A stretch of DNA of 64,000 nucleotides from Bacillota bacterium. Its GTDB lineage: Bacteria > Bacillota > Clostridia > Lachnospirales > Lachnospiraceae. The DNA is taken from assembly GCA_023386315.1 (NCBI GenBank), contig JAEWJZ010000008.1:124001-188000 (forward strand). Direction: 5' to 3'. The translations under genes and the position numbers were made by a program. The notes beneath the pieces are model-generated. The model did no database searches. It was not told the DNA's origin and was given only the letters and a program-made list of their open reading frames with translations. Position 1 is the first letter of the stretch, and each line of letters opens with the position of its first letter. Of the stretch, positions 26,939-37,036 are shown one piece after another.

Positions 26939-26999
26939 TTATCCATAATTGGTTTTTTTATTGTTATATTTTACCCCACAATACGAAAAGGAGAAAAAT

Positions 27000-28997
27000 A
27001 TGAATAACAACAAATTACAAAAAGTGACATCAATTAAAAGAAAGATACGGTTTATGATCATGGTAATGGTTTCTGCATCACTTATCTTTGTAGGTTTTTT
27101 AACATGTTTGCTCAACTTTTCGTCAACAATCTATATCTTGAAAAATAATTTAAAAACAACTGCCGCTGCGGCAGCCGGTCAGGTAGAATATCGTCTGAAA
27201 TCCACATTAAATATCGTAGAAACATTAGGCACCGTAAAAGAGTTATCAGTAGATACAATGCCAATTACCGAGAAGTTGGAAATATTAGAACATTACAAAA
27301 AATCATATAACTGGAGCCAGGTCTATTTATTTGATAAAGAGGGAGTTAGTCTTGCAAATAAAGAGTTAAACGTTTGTGACAGACAATACTTCATATCTGC
27401 ACTTGCTGGTAAATCAAATATCAGCGATCCGATTTACAGCAGAGACTCCGGAGAATATGTGTGTGCTGTTGCGGCTCCAATCTGGAAGGACGGTATCCAG
27501 AATACAGAAGTCATCGGTGCAGTTATGGTATGTATGGATGTAAGCTCTCTCAATACTCTGGTTTCTTCCATAAATGTCAGTAAGAATGGATATGCCTACA
27601 TCACCGACAGCAAGGGAACGATGATTGCACATCCAAACAATGAATTAATTAAAAACCAGACTAATTACATAGAAGAATCTAAAAAAGACCCCCAGTATGC
27701 ATCTTTGGCAGCAGTGCTGAAAGAAATGATTTCCGGAAAAAATGGTTTTGGATCTTACAAATATCAAGGACAGAATAAATATCTTGCTTATGCCCCAATA
27801 GGAGAAACCAACGGCTGGAGTATTGCAATCAGTGCCCCCGTCAATGATTTTTTAAGTGGAACGGTCCAGAGTATCGCCACGACCATTGCAGTGATTGTAC
27901 TGGCTCTTATCATAAGCTTTCTATCCGCTGCTAAATTGGCAAATGCCATTGGGAAACCGATTCAGATCTGTACAACCCGGCTACAGAAGCTGGCAGAAGG
28001 GGATTTCCACAGTATCGTTGCAGACATTAAGACCAATGATGAGACAATGCTGTTGACTCAGTCAGCAAAAATGTTAACAAGTTCACTTCAATCTATCATT
28101 GAAGATATAAAATATCTTCTTGGAGAAATGGCAAGAGGAAATTTCTCAGCAAGGCCTCAGATACCAGAAAGCGCCTATGTGGGTGATATGCATGAAATTT
28201 ATACATCCATCACCTATATGAGCAATAATATAACAAATACGTTACATCAGATTGATATTGCCTCCAGTCAGGTAACCTCTGGAGTAGAACAACTGGCGGC
28301 AAGCGCAACCGGACTGGCTCAGGGGGCTACCGAACAGGCCTCTTCCGTGGAGGAACTTGCAGCATCTTTTGATGAAATTTCTTCACGGACAAAACTAAAT
28401 ACCTCCAATGCAACAGCTTCAGAAAAGTACATGTCAGATCTGGGGGAAAAAATTAAATTCAGCAACGATCAGATGAATAGTCTGATTTCTGCAATGAAGG
28501 AAATAAATACCACCTCTGCTGAGATAGGAAAAATAATAAAAGTGATAGAAGAAATTGCTTTCCAGACAAATATTCTGGCCCTGAATGCTGCGGTAGAAGC
28601 TGCACGCGCGGGAAGCGTCGGCAAGGGCTTTGCCGTTGTTGCAGATGAGGTAAGAAGTCTGGCCGCCAAATCCAGTCAGGCCGCCAGCAGTACAACTGCA
28701 CTGATAGAACGATCCATTCTCGCGGTAGAAGAAGGGTCACGTATGGTTGATGAAACAGGTTTATCATTAAAGGAAGTTGTGGAAAAAACTGAAATCGCAG
28801 TAAGAAGTATGAGAGAAATAATTTCAGCTACAGAACAGGAAAATGATGCAATCAACCAAATGCTCATAGGTGTCGATCAAATTTCCAATGTTGTGCAGTC
28901 TAATTCTGCTGCAGCAGAAGAAAGTGCTGCTACAGCAGAAGAATTATCTGCACAGGCTGTGTCATTAAAATCACTGGTCGGATCATTTAAATTTTAA
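27000..28997 (+). CDS. Methyl-accepting chemotaxis protein with dCache-type sensor
   Basis: A 665-aa chemoreceptor. Membrane helix 1 is at about 16-40, an extracellular double-Cache-like sensor follows (about 45-285; [20 protein letters not shown] and [16 protein letters not shown] are typical Cache segments), helix 2 is at about 290-312, then HAMP and the long cytosolic coiled coil with the CheA-contact tip [20 protein letters not shown]. It should sense a small extracellular ligand, often an amino acid. AAGGAG lies before the ATG at 27000; the in-frame ATG-less stretch from 26949 is untranslated. Orphan: no che or flagellar genes nearby. Confidence 0.92.
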   Translation: MNNNKLQKVTSIKRKIRFMIMVMVSASLIFVGFLTCLLNFSSTIYILKNNLKTTAAAAAGQVEYRLKSTLNIVETLGTVKELSVDTMPITEKLEILEHYKKSYNWSQVYLFDKEGVSLANKELNVCDRQYFISALAGKSNISDPIYSRDSGEYVCAVAAPIWKDGIQNTEVIGAVMVCMDVSSLNTLVSSINVSKNGYAYITDSKGTMIAHPNNELIKNQTNYIEESKKDPQYASLAAVLKEMISGKNGFGSYKYQGQNKYLAYAPIGETNGWSIAISAPVNDFLSGTVQSIATTIAVIVLALIISFLSAAKLANAIGKPIQICTTRLQKLAEGDFHSIVADIKTNDETMLLTQSAKMLTSSLQSIIEDIKYLLGEMARGNFSARPQIPESAYVGDMHEIYTSITYMSNNITNTLHQIDIASSQVTSGVEQLAASATGLAQGATEQASSVEELAASFDEISSRTKLNTSNATASEKYMSDLGEKIKFSNDQMNSLISAMKEINTTSAEIGKIIKVIEEIAFQTNILALNAAVEAARAGSVGKGFAVVADEVRSLAAKSSQAASSTTALIERSILAVEEGSRMVDETGLSLKEVVEKTEIAVRSMREIISATEQENDAINQMLIGVDQISNVVQSNSAAAEESAATAEELSAQAVSLKSLVGSFKF

Positions 28998-29000
28998 ATA

Positions 29001-29762
29001 TCAAAGCCAGACAGCCCAGTCTCCGAAATCAAAGGTACCGCTGCCATGATGAAGGACGCCATCCGCTTCCAGCTGGCGGAAAGCGTCCCTCATACGGCTT
29101 AAAATCTCCGGGTGAATGTCCAGGCTGTGATGAGCCGGAAATACTTTTTTAACAGGCAGCGCTGCAATTTTTTCCAGAGATTCAAGATATGCCTTGGGAT
29201 CGGTGGAAGGATAGTAAGCAAACAGCGTATCTTTATAAACAAGATCCCCGGTAAATAAGTATCCCCGCTTCGCTTCCCAAAAACACAGATGTCCGGGAGA
29301 ATGCCCAGGTGTATGTAATGCAGTAATCTTCCGCCCTCCCAGATCAATGGTATCACCGTCTTTTAGTACCCGTGCAGGAACTCCCTGAAAAAACTTGTAA
29401 GTATTGACATCATACCCCTCCGGTAGATCACACCGGTCAGTAACCATATCACGGATTGTATCCACCGATAACGGAAAACCTCCGTTCAGCCATTCCAGTT
29501 CCGCTTCATGCGCATAAAAATCCGGATAATATTGGTGCCCGCCGATATGGTCCCAGTGGATATGTGTCGCAGCTGCAGTTACCCTTTTATCTGTGAGACG
29601 CATTACTTCTTCTGAAATATTGCAGATGCCAAGACCAGTGTCTATAAGCAGACATCGTTCTTCTCCTTCCAGCAGATAGCAGTGAGTCTCCTCCCAATGG
29701 CGGTATTCGCTGATGATGTGAGTATCCGAATCAATTTGATTAAGTGTAAACCACCTGTCCAT
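29001..29762 (-). CDS. Metallo-beta-lactamase-fold hydrolase
   Basis: A 253-aa MBL-fold enzyme with the dinuclear metal motif ATHIHWDHIGGH (about 86-97), then HTPGHSPGHL (about 150) and FTGDLV (about 171) for the remaining ligands and FPAHHSLDIHP near 210. Fold members hydrolyse thioesters, lactones or phosphodiesters; glyoxalase II-like activity is possible but no specific substrate can be named. Its stop codon is 3 bases from the stop of the convergent chemoreceptor gene with no terminator between. The PNPOx-like gene lies 20 bases upstream on the same strand. Confidence 0.88.
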   Translation of the reverse strand: MDRWFTLNQIDSDTHIISEYRHWEETHCYLLEGEERCLLIDTGLGICNISEEVMRLTDKRVTAAATHIHWDHIGGHQYYPDFYAHEAELEWLNGGFPLSVDTIRDMVTDRCDLPEGYDVNTYKFFQGVPARVLKDGDTIDLGGRKITALHTPGHSPGHLCFWEAKRGYLFTGDLVYKDTLFAYYPSTDPKAYLESLEKIAALPVKKVFPAHHSLDIHPEILSRMRDAFRQLEADGVLHHGSGTFDFGDWAVWL

Positions 29763-29782
29763 TTAAATCATCCCTTTTTCAT

Positions 29783-30277
29783 TTATTGTATTTCTTTTTG
29801 CTTAACCAATTCAATTGATTCTTTCCCGCTCATATGTTCAATTTCAAGTTCTATCATGCAGACAGCTTTTAACTCTTTGTCAATTGCCTGTGAACGCCTG
29901 GCCTCTTCTATATCAGGTGAGTATCTTGCTGTTAAAATTTCAAGCGCTCTTCTTTTCTCCTCTTCATCCATGACACGGGCTCTGCCAAATACAATGACAC
30001 TTCGAAAATATGTGGTATATTCATCCTGTATAACCTGATCCTGATCAATTACACAAAATGAAACTTTTTCATTTCTTGTAATTCCATCTAATTTATGACC
30101 TGCTTTTGCACCATGAAAGTAAATCTTATTATCATGGTATACATAACTTAAGGGGACAGCATATGGATAATCATCATCACCAGATACAGCAAGCACTCCG
30201 GACGTTGCCCGTTTCAGAATCTGAATGCTTTCTTCTGCTGACAGTACCTGATTTTTACGCCGCATTTCTCTAAACAT
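29783..30277 (-). CDS. Pyridoxamine 5'-phosphate oxidase-like flavoprotein (NimA-related)
   Basis: A 164-aa split-barrel flavin-binding protein. The start REMRRKNQVLSAEESIQIL, the strand pattern GVLAVSGDDDYPYAVPLSYVY and FHGAKAGHKLD place it with the small NimA-like family, some members of which reduce nitroimidazoles to inactive amines while others have no known role. A histidine in the FHGAKAGHK loop is at the position used for flavin contact. AAAGGAG precedes the ATG. Upstream of the MBL gene by 20 bases and downstream of pta by 43. Drug resistance should not be assumed. Confidence 0.85.
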   Translation of the reverse strand: MFREMRRKNQVLSAEESIQILKRATSGVLAVSGDDDYPYAVPLSYVYHDNKIYFHGAKAGHKLDGITRNEKVSFCVIDQDQVIQDEYTTYFRSVIVFGRARVMDEEEKRRALEILTARYSPDIEEARRSQAIDKELKAVCMIELEIEHMSGKESIELVKQKEIQ

Positions 30278-30320
30278 ATAAAACTCCTTTCACGAAGACA
30301 GCGAAATATCTGTTTGTAAG

Positions 30321-31292
30321 CTATATAAGAGCTGCTGTAATAATAGACATTTTATAAACCTCGTCTGCATTACAGCCTCTGGAAAGATCATTAATCGGTG
30401 CATTTAATCCCTGCAGAATCGGTCCGAAAGCTTCAAATCCGCCTAAGCGCTGTGCAATTTTATAACCGATATTACCGGCATTGATATCCGGGAAAATGAA
30501 AACATTGGCCTTTCCTGCAACCGCTGATTCCGGAGCTTTCGTTTTTGCCACAACAGGAGAAAATGCCGCATCAAACTGCAATTCTCCGTCTGCCGGAAAA
30601 TCCAGATTCATGGCTTTTAATTTCTCAGCTGCCATTCTCACCTTATCAACAGACTCTCCCTTTCCTGACCCCAGTGTGCTATAGGAAAGTAAGGCAACCT
30701 TTGGATCGATGGAAAATCGTTTGGCTGTCCGGGCTGTTTCACATGCAATTTCCGCCAGCTCCCCGTCATTGGGATCAAGGTTTATGGCACAGTCACCCAT
30801 GGCATACATCTCATTCCCACCTTCTGTTTTCCTGGAAAGAATAAAACAACTGGAAACAATTTTACTGCCGGGTCTGGTTTTAATCAGCTGAAGGGCAGGC
30901 CTCACTGTGTCTGCAGTGGAATAAGTTGCTCCTCCCAAAAGACAGTCTGCCTTACCCATCTGAACCAGCATGGTTCCAAAATAGTTGGACTTTTTGAGAG
31001 CTTCGCGGCAGGCTGCTTCGTCCATTTTGCCTTTTCTTAATTCTGTCATTTTTAATACCATTTCATCCAGACCATCATAATTCAGAGGATCGATCATCTC
31101 AATTTCATCAACCGGCCAGTTACACTCTCTGGCTGCAGCGTTGATCTCAGCCGGATTCCCCAGCAAAATGGGAGTTAGAATTTCATCGCGATACAGGCGG
31201 CTGGCTGCTTCTAATATTCTTGGATCAGTCCCCTCAGTAAAAACAATTCGCCTTTTTTGTAATTTCAATGCAGCAATCATCGGTTCAAACAT
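30321..31292 (-). CDS. pta: Phosphate acetyltransferase
   Basis: Converts acetyl-CoA and phosphate to acetyl phosphate, the first step to acetate and ATP. The 323-aa protein is the short single-domain form: FTEGTDPRILEAA (about 18-30) and the late DINAGNIGYKIAQRLGG (about 270) are family signatures, with the active-site Ser/Arg region near SYSTLGSGKGESVDKV. Start at ATG 31292 (MFEPMIAAL) has GGAGG 8 bases upstream; a start at 31334 would lack one. The acetate kinase gene is not adjacent, unlike in many clostridia. Butyryl specificity (Ptb) is less likely. Confidence 0.9.
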   Translation of the reverse strand: MFEPMIAALKLQKRRIVFTEGTDPRILEAASRLYRDEILTPILLGNPAEINAAARECNWPVDEIEMIDPLNYDGLDEMVLKMTELRKGKMDEAACREALKKSNYFGTMLVQMGKADCLLGGATYSTADTVRPALQLIKTRPGSKIVSSCFILSRKTEGGNEMYAMGDCAINLDPNDGELAEIACETARTAKRFSIDPKVALLSYSTLGSGKGESVDKVRMAAEKLKAMNLDFPADGELQFDAAFSPVVAKTKAPESAVAGKANVFIFPDINAGNIGYKIAQRLGGFEAFGPILQGLNAPINDLSRGCNADEVYKMSIITAALI

Positions 31293-31425
31293 ATCCAATT
31301 CCTCCGTATCTTGTTTTTTATTCATTTTTTCCATTTTAAGATTTTTATATTACTTAACCATTACAAATATTATAGCCTAAGTAATGAAATATAACAATCA
31401 AACCCGTGTCTTTAAATTAATACAA

Positions 31426-31451
31426 CCCGGACTGTAATATTACAGTCCGGG
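31426..31451. terminator. 26-bp perfect palindrome, terminator of second chemoreceptor
   Basis: CCCGGACTGTAAT (31426-31438) pairs with ATTACAGTCCGGG (31439-31451). On the minus strand it follows the chemoreceptor stop by about 50 bases and leads into T-rich sequence. It lies between two same-strand genes, so pta needs its own promoter. Confidence 0.65.
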
Positions 31452-31499
31452 CTATTCCCAAAACATACTTATTCAAAAATAATTGATAATGAAAAGGGG

Positions 31500-33224
31500 T
31501 CATACATCTGCAAGCTTAAACTTACCCACTTCGCTATATAACAGGGCTGCCTGACCGGACAGTTCTTCACTGGAAGCGGCACTTTCTTCCGCAGTCGCAG
31601 CATTTGTCTGTACAACAGAAGAGATCTGCTCAATTCCCTGATTAATCTGGGAAATGGAAACAGCCTGTTCAGAGGAAGCCTCTTTAATCTTAAGAATAAT
31701 CTCATTAATCTGAGATGCCTTTGAGGAAACACGTTCCAGCGCATCTGCCGTATCTTCTGCCAGTTTTGAGCCGTCTGAAACTGCTTTAATGGAATCTTCA
31801 ATGAGGGAAGAGGTCTGCTGGGCTGCGCTGGCAGATTTTGTTGCCAGATTCCGGACCTCATCTGCAACTACCGCAAAGCCCTTTCCTGCTGCACCTGCTC
31901 TTGCTGCCTCTACAGCCGCATTCAATGCAAGAATATTCGTCTGGAATGCGATATCATTAATTACTGCAATGATCTTATTGATCTCACCGGAGGAACTGCC
32001 GATTTCTTCCATGGAAGCCAGCATCTGCTTCATGGAAGCATTGCTCTCATTAATATCCATGACTGTCTCTCCGATATAATCAGCGGCTTCTTTCACACTG
32101 GCCGCATTCTTATGTACCAGCTGAGACACATCTGCAATGGATGCAGACAGTTCTTCCACAGAACTCGCCTGCTCTGTTGTGCTCTGGGCCAGGGACTGTG
32201 CGGTATCGGAAATCTGCCTGGAACTGGAATCTATATGTCTGGAAGAATCCGCAATTGTGGTCAGTGTCTTATTCAGAGAGGTGGAAATGCCAAGCAGGGA
32301 ATTTTTAATAGGAGAAAACCTGCCTGAGTATTCCTGACTTAATGTAATTCTCATATCTCCCCCAGCCATAATGTCAAGTACCTCAGTGATCTCATTGATA
32401 TATGAATTATATTCATTCAACTGCCGGAGCGTCTGTCCGGTTGCCTCACAAAGCTGTCCCAGTTCATCTCTGGTGATTTTTTTCTCATCTATTTCCAGAG
32501 ATAATTCTCCCTGGGCAATCCGTTTGCTGATCCCGGTAATATACTGGATATTCGTTTTTAAATAGCGGAGAGTCTGAATCGAGAATAGAGCGATTAAAAA
32601 AATCACAACAGCTATAGTGGCAACTGATGTCCGGATACTTTGGGTTACACTGTTTTCAATTTCAGCAGAGCGGGTATTGGCATAATCCTCAAGCAGCTCT
32701 GTCATCAGATTAATATCTTCTCTTGCTTTGTCAAAGCTGGACTGTGACAACTCCATATCCCCTGTACCATTTTTAATGTCATATGCATTCAGCCATGTTT
32801 GAAAGTCTGCCTGAAAAGCTGTATATAACTGCTCCAGAGTTAATTGGGCTGTGGAATGCTGATAGTTCCGGTAAAGAGCTTCGTTTGATTTTACATTGTC
32901 AAGTGCGGAGGAAACCCGGTCCTGAACCTGTTTGACATTTTCATCAAAGTCTGCTATCAGTTTATTTTTATCTTCATCTTTCAATTTACCCTTTTCCAGA
33001 TGCATCTCCTTCAGCGCAATAGCCGCCTGATAAAAATCCCGATCTGCATTCAGGATTTTATCCGTACTGACAAAGACCTCATCGTATAAAGATGTCTTTG
33101 AATCTTCCATAATCTTGTTTGATCGATAAATAAAAAACACCAGCAAAAATATGAGTGCGAAAATTGCAGGAAAAATAATCAGCCATAATTTGTTTGCCAC
33201 TTTTAAGTTTTTCATGATGTTCAT
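31500..33224 (-). CDS. Methyl-accepting chemotaxis protein with four-helix-bundle-type sensor
   Basis: A 574-aa chemoreceptor: helix 1 at about 13-34, an all-helical extracellular sensor (about 36-190, of the four-helix-bundle Tar-like type), helix 2 at about 195-220, HAMP, and a methylation/signalling coiled coil with the tip [20 protein letters not shown] near 430. Different sensor class from the receptor at 27000, so it detects another signal. GGAGG 8 bases before the ATG. A sigma-D/FliA-like promoter lies upstream, fitting co-control with motility genes elsewhere. Its predicted terminator follows at 31426. Confidence 0.92.
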   Translation of the reverse strand: MNIMKNLKVANKLWLIIFPAIFALIFLLVFFIYRSNKIMEDSKTSLYDEVFVSTDKILNADRDFYQAAIALKEMHLEKGKLKDEDKNKLIADFDENVKQVQDRVSSALDNVKSNEALYRNYQHSTAQLTLEQLYTAFQADFQTWLNAYDIKNGTGDMELSQSSFDKAREDINLMTELLEDYANTRSAEIENSVTQSIRTSVATIAVVIFLIALFSIQTLRYLKTNIQYITGISKRIAQGELSLEIDEKKITRDELGQLCEATGQTLRQLNEYNSYINEITEVLDIMAGGDMRITLSQEYSGRFSPIKNSLLGISTSLNKTLTTIADSSRHIDSSSRQISDTAQSLAQSTTEQASSVEELSASIADVSQLVHKNAASVKEAADYIGETVMDINESNASMKQMLASMEEIGSSSGEINKIIAVINDIAFQTNILALNAAVEAARAGAAGKGFAVVADEVRNLATKSASAAQQTSSLIEDSIKAVSDGSKLAEDTADALERVSSKASQINEIILKIKEASSEQAVSISQINQGIEQISSVVQTNAATAEESAASSEELSGQAALLYSEVGKFKLADV

Positions 33225-33278
33225 AGCCTTTACCTCCGCTCGTTTAGTCAGCTGGTATTTCTTCAGCTCTTATGGATA

Positions 33279-33305
33279 ATATCGACAAAAGCGCGAGATA
33301 ATTAA
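33279..33305 (-). promoter_or_regulatory. Sigma-D (motility sigma)-like promoter of second chemoreceptor
   Basis: Minus-strand TTAA (33302-33305), 15 bp, GTCGATAT (33279-33286) matches the TAAA-N15-GCCGATAT pattern at 10 of 12 fixed positions, 55 bases before the ATG. The rest of 33225-33478 is AT-rich with no gene. Confidence 0.5.
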
Positions 33306-33478
33306 GTGTATTTTCAATAATATTCGCCATATTATTTGACTATTAATTAACAATTACGTTATATTCTATTAATAATATAATTATCAATTATTGTAACATA
33401 CATATATTTTCAGCGGCAATATGGTTACCAAAGTTCCTGTCAATGCAGATTACACTGTTTTTAGTAACATCAGTGCAT

Positions 33479-34213
33479 TCAATTTTCTTCCGGGCACTCA
33501 CCTTTTCGAGCAACAGAAATGGCGGTCAAATAATCTTTTATACTGTCTTTGTTTATATTCATTTGTTCCAGGTATAGCCGTGACAGTGTTTTCTTGAGAT
33601 TTCTGATCTTCTCTGGATTATCTGCACCAGATGGTACTGGTGTATATTCGATTAAGTATACTGTTCTCGCAATATCATACAGCCTGCTCCCCCGGCATAC
33701 ATTCATAAAATCGATGACAGATATACGATCCTGGAATAGCATTACATTGCCTGGGTGAAAATCACCGTGACACAGAGTCGTACCATTCTCCAGCTGATCA
33801 GCCAGATAAAGTGCATTCTGCCGTTCTTCTTTTGTTATGGAGGCCTTCTTTATCTGGTATATCAAAAAATCTTTGTAATCAGGTACATTTGTGATATTAT
33901 GTTTCAAAATAGCCTTGTGAGCTTTCGCCATAAGAATTGAACATTTCTCCAGATTACCGGTTCTTAAAGTCCAGTCAAGTAAAGGTTCTCCCATCACCTT
34001 ATCGTACACAATTCCATGTTTTCCTTCATATGTAATAAACTCATATGCTTTCGGTTTTGGAAAATCCATATCATTTACAGCCCTTGCATTTTCAAATTCT
34101 CTGATCGCATCCTGACAGGAATAGCCCTCACGAAAAAGCTTCACTACTTTTCCGATTTCCCACTCATATACGGTTGCAGTATTACCAACACCAACTATTT
34201 CCCCGGGATTCAT
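33479..34213 (-). CDS. Aminoglycoside phosphotransferase/choline kinase-family protein
   Basis: A 244-aa small-molecule kinase of the APH fold. Catalytic loop HGDFHPGNVMLF (about 146-157; Asp acts as base) and the metal motif VIDFMNVCRG (about 162) are intact; the N-terminal lobe has VGVGNTATVYEW as nucleotide loop and a Lys in KVVKLF. Similar unassigned kinases are frequent in clostridia and most are not resistance genes; a sugar, amino alcohol or antibiotic could be the acceptor. GGAGAGG precedes the ATG. First of a run of minus-strand accessory genes. Confidence 0.82.
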   Translation of the reverse strand: MNPGEIVGVGNTATVYEWEIGKVVKLFREGYSCQDAIREFENARAVNDMDFPKPKAYEFITYEGKHGIVYDKVMGEPLLDWTLRTGNLEKCSILMAKAHKAILKHNITNVPDYKDFLIYQIKKASITKEERQNALYLADQLENGTTLCHGDFHPGNVMLFQDRISVIDFMNVCRGSRLYDIARTVYLIEYTPVPSGADNPEKIRNLKKTLSRLYLEQMNINKDSIKDYLTAISVARKGECPEEN

Positions 34214-34362
34214 TTATACCTCTCCTGTTTACACTTATTTTCTCTGTTATAATTCCAGCTTCATCTCATACTGATTAACTGTAAAAGCCTGATATATTAC
34301 TTCTCTTTCTACATGTATTAATGTCTCATAATGCAGCATTTACAGTCCCCCCTGTGGATTTA

Positions 34363-34812
34363 TTATTTTAACTTATCTATACGGTTTAATGCTTCAGTTA
34401 TATCTTTATTAACCAATGGCTGCATACTGTCCTTGTACAATTGGGTATTGGCATTACTCAAAGCCATGATGATATCATATGCCAGATCAGGTTTATATTG
34501 AGCTACCAGCGGCAACACTTTTATGCACTGTCTTGCCGTAATTGGCTTCTCATCTCCCACGTGTTTAAGAAGCTGATCAATGATTTCATCAATTTTATTT
34601 TCCCTGTCCCATTTTGCATTTGCTGCAATTAATATAATTCCTCTGGTTCTGAAATATGAATTAGGATGATCTAATAGTTCTGCAAAAAGATCAAAATATG
34701 GGTAAACGGTATCTGAGATTAAACTTTCAGACTCCAGTTTTTTCAAACACTGATATGCATATTTATCGTTTTTGTCTTTTAATCCACATACAAGTTCCAT
34801 AATCTGGTCCAT
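34363..34812 (-). CDS. HEAT-like repeat protein, function unknown
   Basis: A 149-aa all-helical protein. Helical pairs such as YAYQCLKKLESES, YFRTRGIILIAANAKWD and ITARQCIKVLPLVAQYKPDL have the look of HEAT/ARM repeats and resemble small clostridial SufBD-like helical proteins. I use ATG 34812 (MDQIMELV) with GGAG 10 bases upstream; the reading from 34962 runs into the neighbouring VOC gene and is not credible. Seventeen bases from the VOC gene, so cotranscribed. It may serve as a protein-interaction scaffold; nothing more specific is visible. Confidence 0.6.
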   Translation of the reverse strand: MDQIMELVCGLKDKNDKYAYQCLKKLESESLISDTVYPYFDLFAELLDHPNSYFRTRGIILIAANAKWDRENKIDEIIDQLLKHVGDEKPITARQCIKVLPLVAQYKPDLAYDIIMALSNANTQLYKDSMQPLVNKDITEALNRIDKLK

Positions 34813-34828
34813 ATTGTTCACACTCCTC

Positions 34829-35287
34829 TTAGTTCTTTTTCTGCCTCCAGCTTTGCAGCTCAATAATATTGCCTTCCGGGTCCCTGGCATAGACAAAGAC
34901 AGCTTCTGTATCATTGGGATATTCGGCCGTGACCAATTCACCAACCTGGCTTCCTCCAGCATGTATCATGAATTCCAGGGTTGTCTCTACATCGTCAACT
35001 TCAAATGCAATATGGGCAATACCAGGGCGATTTACTTCTCCTATTACGGTCTCTCTGACTGCATCATAGGAAAATATTTCCAGTGTGGGATGATCGTCAC
35101 CGTAACCGGGCAGTAATAAGTGTTCTCCGATAATATGGGCATTATTTAAACCTGTCAGCCGGTCCAGCCACTGTCCTTTTAAATCCCGTTCCTCTCCGAT
35201 ACGTTTGCAATGAAACACTTCTTTGTAAAAGGCAATCAGTTTATCAGGATCTTTCGCAATAATATTAGTATGTACGTATCGAAACAT
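34829..35287 (-). CDS. VOC (glyoxalase/dioxygenase fold) family protein
   Basis: A 152-aa protein with two beta-alpha-beta-beta-beta units: HTNIIAKDPDKLIAFYKEV at the start, GIAHIAFEVDDVETTLEFM in the middle and VYARDPEGNIIELQSW at the end. His near residue 6, His in the IAHIAF strand and Glu in IIELQSW are the usual metal ligands. Members include glyoxalase I, methylmalonyl-CoA epimerase and resistance thiol transferases; which applies is not visible. Starts at ATG 35287 with AAGGA upstream, 4 bases after the epimerase gene stop. Confidence 0.85.
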   Translation of the reverse strand: MFRYVHTNIIAKDPDKLIAFYKEVFHCKRIGEERDLKGQWLDRLTGLNNAHIIGEHLLLPGYGDDHPTLEIFSYDAVRETVIGEVNRPGIAHIAFEVDDVETTLEFMIHAGGSQVGELVTAEYPNDTEAVFVYARDPEGNIIELQSWRQKKN

Positions 35288-35291
35288 TTTT

Positions 35292-36170
35292 TTATTTCCT
35301 TCCATATGTGATATCGGACAAATACTCATCAACCAGTTCAAAAATCCAGTCTTTAATATTGGTAAAAGTAAAACCGCATTGTCTCGCCCGGTCTGTGTTA
35401 ATGCTGTATTCAGGTTCGTTATTGTATGGACCATTTTCTCCAGCTGTTGTAAGAATTGCTTTGTTCCCCGTCCGCTGCTCCAGATGATCAAGAATTTCCC
35501 GTATTGATATTGTTCCATCAGAAGCGCCGTTAATTGGTCCGGTATAATTACTGTCTGCCAGAAATGCCATTAATTTTCCGGCTTCGTCAGACCTTATAAA
35601 ACTCATCTGGCAATCTGTGTTATCAATATTCATAGGCAGACCATTTTTTACATGTTCAGCATAAAACAACAGTCTTTTTGTGTAATCATCTTTTCCCAAT
35701 ACAAATGGATATCGGACTGAAACGATTTTTCTGTCCGGGTATCTCTGCCATAGCGCGCGTTCTGCCTGTCTTTTTATTTCATCATATGGAAAATCCATTC
35801 TTGAACACCAGACCAGTTCTTTATCCTTAGGATTAAAGTCCTCTTCCACGGTATTCCAGTGCTTGGGATCATAAACAGCGGTGCTGGACATCTGAATATA
35901 TTTATCACAATCAATAACATCAAATATCTGCTTCACATCGTTAGAGCAATATGCCAGTTTATCAATCACCACATCATAATGTGTTCCGGCAAGTCTTTGT
36001 TTCAGACTCTCCTGATTGTTCCGGTCCAGAATGATTCTATTGACACTGCTGCCAAACTTATCAGACGTGATACCTCTTGTCGCGATGGAGACATCATGTC
36101 CATTTTGTATTAATTCATTTACTGTATGGATACCAAAAAATCTTGTACCGCCAAACATCAAAATTCTCAT
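35292..36170 (-). CDS. NAD-dependent epimerase/dehydratase family protein (atypical SDR)
   Basis: A 292-aa extended SDR-like protein with the dinucleotide loop GGTRFFGIHTV (about 7-17). The catalytic Tyr-x-x-x-Lys is poorly defined: SSTAVYDP lies at the usual Ser position, and PYDEIKRQAERAL carries a Tyr-Asp-Glu-Ile-Lys match. The family resembles the isoflavone reductase/chloroplast-type epimerases of clostridia with unknown substrates. Followed by the VOC gene. AAGGA before ATG. Possible role in sugar nucleotide or small-molecule modification. Confidence 0.8.
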   Translation of the reverse strand: MRILMFGGTRFFGIHTVNELIQNGHDVSIATRGITSDKFGSSVNRIILDRNNQESLKQRLAGTHYDVVIDKLAYCSNDVKQIFDVIDCDKYIQMSSTAVYDPKHWNTVEEDFNPKDKELVWCSRMDFPYDEIKRQAERALWQRYPDRKIVSVRYPFVLGKDDYTKRLLFYAEHVKNGLPMNIDNTDCQMSFIRSDEAGKLMAFLADSNYTGPINGASDGTISIREILDHLEQRTGNKAILTTAGENGPYNNEPEYSINTDRARQCGFTFTNIKDWIFELVDEYLSDITYGRK

Positions 36171-36206
36171 ATTATTCCTTCTTTTGAAGTTACTTATGTA
36201 TTAATG

Positions 36207-36674
36207 TCAGAACCTGGACTTTTCATAGTTATAGGGTATACTGGTACCCACAACCACATCCTCAATCTTATCAATAATCAGCCAGTCATCCATATTTCCC
36301 TGATGATCAAAGGGCAGCGTTGGTTTAATCTGCTGAACTCCGACAAATTCAACCAGACACAAACATTTTTTATGCCAGCGCTCTTTCTGTTTGTCCGTCA
36401 GATTAAGTTTATCCTGATTCTCATTTAAAACTTTTGATATTTCCTCATCTGCCAGTTTTACATGATTCTGGACAGACTTTACAACGGCATACGCAGAGAT
36501 TTCACCGGTTCCTTTCTCCATAAAATAAACGGTTTCACCTTCAAATACTCTGCTATGAGGGATTTTACGTCCAGCTGCCCCTCTTACCACCATCATCTTC
36601 GTACCGGAGATTATTTTGTCTAAGTCACGTTCTCCCTTTTTACCTTGATTGTCGCAGTATACCAAATGTACCAT
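36207..36674 (-). CDS. Uncharacterised protein with PUA-like (EVE/ASCH-like) features
   Basis: A 155-aa soluble protein. The central stretch KMMVVRGAAGRKIPHSRV, EGETVYFMEKGTGEISAYAVV looks like the five-stranded barrel of PUA-like EVE/ASCH domains, which bind modified bases in RNA or DNA, but similarity is judged by pattern only. The C-terminal WLIIDKIEDVV segment is acidic-hydrophobic. GGGGGAAG before the ATG. Eighteen bases after a 103-aa unknown gene; no pathway context. Confidence 0.5.
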   Translation of the reverse strand: MVHLVYCDNQGKKGERDLDKIISGTKMMVVRGAAGRKIPHSRVFEGETVYFMEKGTGEISAYAVVKSVQNHVKLADEEISKVLNENQDKLNLTDKQKERWHKKCLCLVEFVGVQQIKPTLPFDHQGNMDDWLIIDKIEDVVVGTSIPYNYEKSRF

Positions 36675-36692
36675 TGGATCTTCCCCCTTTTA

Positions 36693-37004
36693 TTATGGAT
36701 AAACAAGCCTGCAGTTTTCCAGCTCATCCGTATCTTTTTCAGAGATATATAGTTCAGCTGACAAAGAAAGGTCATTTCCCATAAAGGATTCCTCCCTAAA
36801 CAGCTTCACAATAGCTGGATAAGCGCTGATCGCATCTTCTGTCTGGAGCCAAAGTGCCAGAGCATTTTCCTCCAGATAATCATACCCATTGTCCTGAACC
36901 ATTCCGTCAGTTATTTCCTCTATACGTTCTGGAATATAGTAACGCAAATCCAAATCAGCATTTTCAAGTTTCTCCGGAGATAATCGGATAATAATTGTTT
37001 GCAT
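36693..37004 (-). CDS. Conserved-looking small acidic protein, unknown
   Basis: A 103-aa acidic protein with no recognised domain. It begins IIIRLSPEKLENADLDLRYY and ends in ENCRLVYP, with aromatic and acidic residues spread evenly as in small immunity-like or stress proteins of clostridia. AAGGAAGG precedes the ATG. It lies between a PUA-like gene and a GNAT gene with short gaps, so it may be cotranscribed. No function is proposed. Confidence 0.6.
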   Translation of the reverse strand: MQTIIIRLSPEKLENADLDLRYYIPERIEEITDGMVQDNGYDYLEENALALWLQTEDAISAYPAIVKLFREESFMGNDLSLSAELYISEKDTDELENCRLVYP

Positions 37005-37036
37005 GCCATACCTTCCTTTTCTATTTTTACTTCCAG

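Noticed and set aside
33479..34213. Calling the APH-like gene an aminoglycoside resistance gene
   Set aside because: The catalytic motifs only prove the fold; most relatives in clostridia are unassigned kinases.
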